From NCBI GenBank assembly GCA_025084515.1, contig JAJAGP010000020.1, positions 620,001 to 684,000 on the forward strand: a stretch of 64,000 nucleotides of DNA. Direction: 5' to 3'. Position 1 is the stretch's first letter; each line of letters opens with the position of its first letter. The position numbers and the translations under genes are program-made. The notes below the pieces were generated by a model, which was not told the origin of the DNA, searched no databases, and saw only the letters and a list, made by a program, of their open reading frames with translations. Shown piece by piece: positions 61,291 through 64,000 of the stretch. The DNA is from Ancistrus triradiatus (lineage: Eukaryota; Chordata; Actinopteri; Siluriformes; Loricariidae).

Positions 61291-61319
61291 CATGTGAGTG
61301 ATTAAAGACAAAAAGAATC

Positions 61320-61560
61320 ATAGAGAGAACGGGAGGAAGGAAGGAAGGAAGAAAAGAAAAGAAAAGAAAATAATAGAAAAAAAAGACACAGAAGGAAGGA
61401 TGGAAGAAAAAGAAAGGAACAAAAGAAAGAAAGAAAGGGAGGAAGGAAAGAAGGAAGGAGGAAAGAAACAGAGAAAGAAAATAAATGAAAGAAACAAAGA
61501 AAATGAAGCAAGGAAGGAAGAAAAGAAGGGACAAAGGAAAGAAGGAATGAAGGAAGGGGA

Positions 61561-61604
<44 letters not shown>

Positions 61605-61714
61605 AAAGGAACGATAGAAAGAAAGTTAGAAAATAGAAAGAAAGAAAGGAGAAAAAAAAGAAGATAGCCAGACTATCAGGCAGACAGACAGATACACAGT
61701 ACAGACAGCAAGAC

Positions 61715-61749
<35 letters not shown>

Positions 61750-62340
61750 AAAAAAGAAAGAAAGAAAAGGAAAGATAGAAAGAAAGTTAGAAAATAAAAA
61801 GAAAGAAAGGAAAAAAAAAAGACAGCCAGACCATCAGGCACACAAACAGACAGAAAGAAAGTCAGACAGACAGATACACAGTACAGACAGCAAGACAGCA
61901 AGACAGCAAGACAGAAAGAAAGAAAGAAAGAAAGAAAGGGAAATAAAGCAAGGAAAGAAGGAAGGAGGAAAAAAACAGAGAAAGAAAATAAATGAAAGAA
62001 ACAAAGAAAATGAAGCAAGGAAGGAAGAAAAGAAGGGACAAAGGAAAGAAGGAATGAAGGAACGGGAAAGAAAGATAGAAAGAAAGAAAAGGAACGATAG
62101 AAAGAAAGTTAGAAAATAGAAAGAAAGAAAGGAGAAAAAAAAAAAGATAGCCAGACCATCAGGCAGACAGACAGATACACAGTACAGACAGCAAGACAGA
62201 AAGAAAGAAAGAAAGAAAGACAGAAAGAAAGAAAGAAAGAAAAAGGAAAGATAGAAAGAAAGGAGAAAAGAAAGAAAGGAGAAAAAAAGATAGCCAGACC
62301 ATCAGGCAGACAGACAGATACACAGTACAGACAGCAAGAC

Positions 62341-62382
<42 letters not shown>

Positions 62383-63050
62383 GGAAAGGAAGCAAGGAAA
62401 GAAGAAAAGAAGCTAGGAAGTAAGGAAAGAAGGAAGGGGAGAAAAAACAGAGAAACAAAATGAATGAAAAACAAAGAAAATGATGAAAGAAAAAAAGAAA
62501 GAAAGAAAGAAAAGGAACGATAGAAAGAAAGTTAGAAAATAGAAAGAAAGAAAGGAGAAAAAAAAAAGATAGCCAGACCATCAGGCACACAAACAGACAA
62601 AAAGAAAGTCAGACAGACAGATACACAGTACAGACAGCAAGACAGAAAGAAAGAAAGAAAGAAAAAAAGAAAGAAAGAAAGAAAAGGAAAGACAGAAAGA
62701 AAGGAGAGAAGAAAGAAAGGAGAAAAATAGCCAGACCATCAGGCAGACAGACAGATACACAGTACAGACAGCAAGACAGCAAGACAGAAAGAAAGAAAGA
62801 AAGAAAGTAAGAAAGAAAGAAAGAAACGGAAAGGAAGCAAGGAAAGAAGTAAAAAAGCTAGGAAGTAAGGAAAGAAGGAAGGGGAGAAGAAACAGAGAAA
62901 CAAAATTAACGAAAGAAACAAAGAAAATGAAGAAAGAAAGAAAGAAAGAAAGTTAGAAAATAGAAAAAAAGAAAGGAGAAAAAAAAGACAGCCAGACCAT
63001 CAGGCACACAAACAAACAAAAAGAAAGTCAGACAGACAGATACACAGTAC

Positions 63051-63083
<33 letters not shown>

Positions 63084-63240
63084 AAGAAAAAAAAAGAAAG
63101 AAAGAAAGAATGAATGAAAGACAGAAAGAAAGAAAAGGAAAATAAATAGCAAAAAAGAAAAGGAAAGAAAGAAAAGGAATGAAAAAGAAAGAAGGAAAGC
63201 AAATGAGCAATCAATCAAACAAGCAAAAAAGAAAGCAGTA
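61320..63240. repeat. Polypurine (GAAA/GGAA) satellite with embedded spaced units
   Basis: About 1.9 kb almost free of pyrimidines on the plus strand, built of gaaa, ggaa and aagg units. Embedded are seven copies of an agccagac(c/t)atcaggca block starting at 61666, 61824, 62149, 62292, 62571, 62729 and 62990, each followed by a gatacacagtacaga block. Long open frames here are low-complexity artefacts. Confidence 0.93.
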
Positions 63241-63421
63241 AAGTTAAAGTTAACACGATGATAATTTCACCTTATACAGACATGTGAATGGCCAGAAGTC
63301 TTTTCTTGTTGTTGTTTATCTTATTTCTTGCTTAATAAAAAGCAAGAATGAAATAAATAATTTAAATGAAATATACGGATGGCATGAGGACTGTTTTACC
63401 ATCCGTGTAAGAATAATTCAT

Positions 63422-63750
63422 TTATAATTCTTTTCTGCAGGAATCATAGCAGTATCTAGAGCTTTTGTGGTTCTGCACTCTGCAGGGTCTGCTCCCTCCT
63501 CTCCACCAGCCCATGTGACCAGTGGTAGGTGTGGCTGGATGATGAAATCCTGCAAGTGATTTCTCTCTTCTGGAGTTTTCTGTGACATTCTGCATCTGCT
63601 GCATCTGGAAATGTGTTGCTTTGAGGAGATTCAGTTGGGCGCTGTTATAGGGTGGCTGAGGAATGTGGATGTTTAACCCCGCCGGGAGCAGCAGATGTAG
63701 GTCAGGGGTGGCTTTTACATCTCCGGCTTCATGTGGGGGCTGTGAGAGGC
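63422..63750 (-). CDS. Possible terminal coding exon of an unidentified gene
   Basis: Not recognised. A plausible acceptor (ctgcctctcacag at about 63751) precedes an open frame running about 109 codons to TAA at 63424-63422. Composition is ordinary rather than low complexity: DLHLLLPAGLNIHIPQPPYN, then a Gln/Met-rich HFQMQQMQNVTE, then a Gly/Arg/Cys-rich end. The apparent N-terminal extension to 63940 is just the (GT) repeat read as Thr-His. It could equally be a chance frame. Confidence 0.22.
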
Positions 63751-63843
63751 AGCTGAGATAAACAACAGGCAGAGTTCTTCGTTTCACTGCAGGATATATA
63801 GCACTGTTACTGTTTATAGAACAGGAAATCCCACCTGTGTAAT

Positions 63844-63845
<2 letters not shown>

Positions 63846-63908
<63 letters not shown>
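63846..63908. repeat. (GT) microsatellite, about 31 units
   Basis: Uninterrupted gt dinucleotides on the plus strand, likely length-polymorphic. Confidence 0.97.
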
Positions 63909-63911
<3 letters not shown>

Positions 63912-64000
63912 CATCTGCTGTACATTGGTATACAAAACATGCTGCCTCATGGACTTCTTGAATATGAATCTTGTAAAACTGAAAATACAGACAGATGGAA

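Noticed and set aside
61130..63218. Several 60-143 codon Ser/Phe/Leu-rich or Lys/Glu-rich open frames
   Set aside because: They are translations of the GAAA/GGAA satellite; periodic low-complexity sequence with no conserved domain.
63751..63940. N-terminal (Thr-His)n protein extension
   Set aside because: It is the (GT) microsatellite read on the minus strand.
1..64000. CRISPR array, bacterial operon, phage or defence system
   Set aside because: The regularly spaced repeats are SINEs or satellite units with unrelated spacing, and the only gene is an intron-containing vertebrate gene.

Overview
This is a piece of a vertebrate nuclear genome, almost certainly a teleost fish. The evidence is one recognisable vertebrate gene split by GT-AG introns, many Tc1/mariner and hAT-type DNA transposons, two abundant tRNA-derived SINE families, an L2/CR1-type LINE fragment and long microsatellites. 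An otophysan (catfish or characin-like) source is plausible from the repeat mix, but that is only an impression. There are no bacterial operons, CRISPR arrays or phage genes.

The only gene I can identify is gdpd5 (glycerophosphodiester phosphodiesterase domain protein 5, GDE2), on the minus strand. Six coding exons were found by hand: 33395-33511, 5379-5482, 4273-4366, 3069-3128, 2754-2852 and 1299-1392. Their phases fit exactly (0, 0, 2, 0, 0, 0, leaving phase 1), and together they encode about the first 190 residues of a protein that is about 600 residues in mammals. This covers the cytoplasmic N-terminus with its conserved cysteines and the first four membrane segments. The catalytic GDPD domain lies beyond the left edge. 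A likely untranslated first exon ends with a splice donor at 56524, and a GC-box/CCAAT region (about 56740-56890) probably is the promoter. The gene would then span more than 55 kb here, mostly two large introns (about 27.9 kb and 23 kb).

The introns are dense with repeats. 0-9 kb: exons 2-6 among Tc1 relics, a hAT element with target-site duplication (6308-7068) and a foldback palindrome (185-366). 9-18 kb: a 5'-truncated LINE (11463-13289), SINEs and a half Tc1 element. 18.6-21.6 kb: a three-level nest (hAT-like repeat, Tc1, second Tc1), with an uninterrupted relative near 39.1 kb. 24-33 kb: SINEs, a TIR element filled with other repeats, and Tc1 relics. 34-46 kb: SINE-rich. 47.2-49.4 kb: a hAT element split by a nearly full-length Tc1-like transposon. 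52-56 kb: a BED zinc-finger remnant, a hAT MITE and SINEs.

Upstream of the promoter (57-64 kb) are a Tc1 relic interrupted by a small hAT MITE, an unidentified 117-codon ORF, two closely spaced CTCF-like motifs in opposite orientation, a Tc1-type MITE, about 1.9 kb of polypurine satellite with embedded non-purine units, and a possible terminal coding exon of an unknown gene. I do not see a new biological system. The most informative observations are the reconstructed exon chain, the nested insertions that can be dated relative to each other, and the possible regulatory sites around 56.5-59.5 kb.
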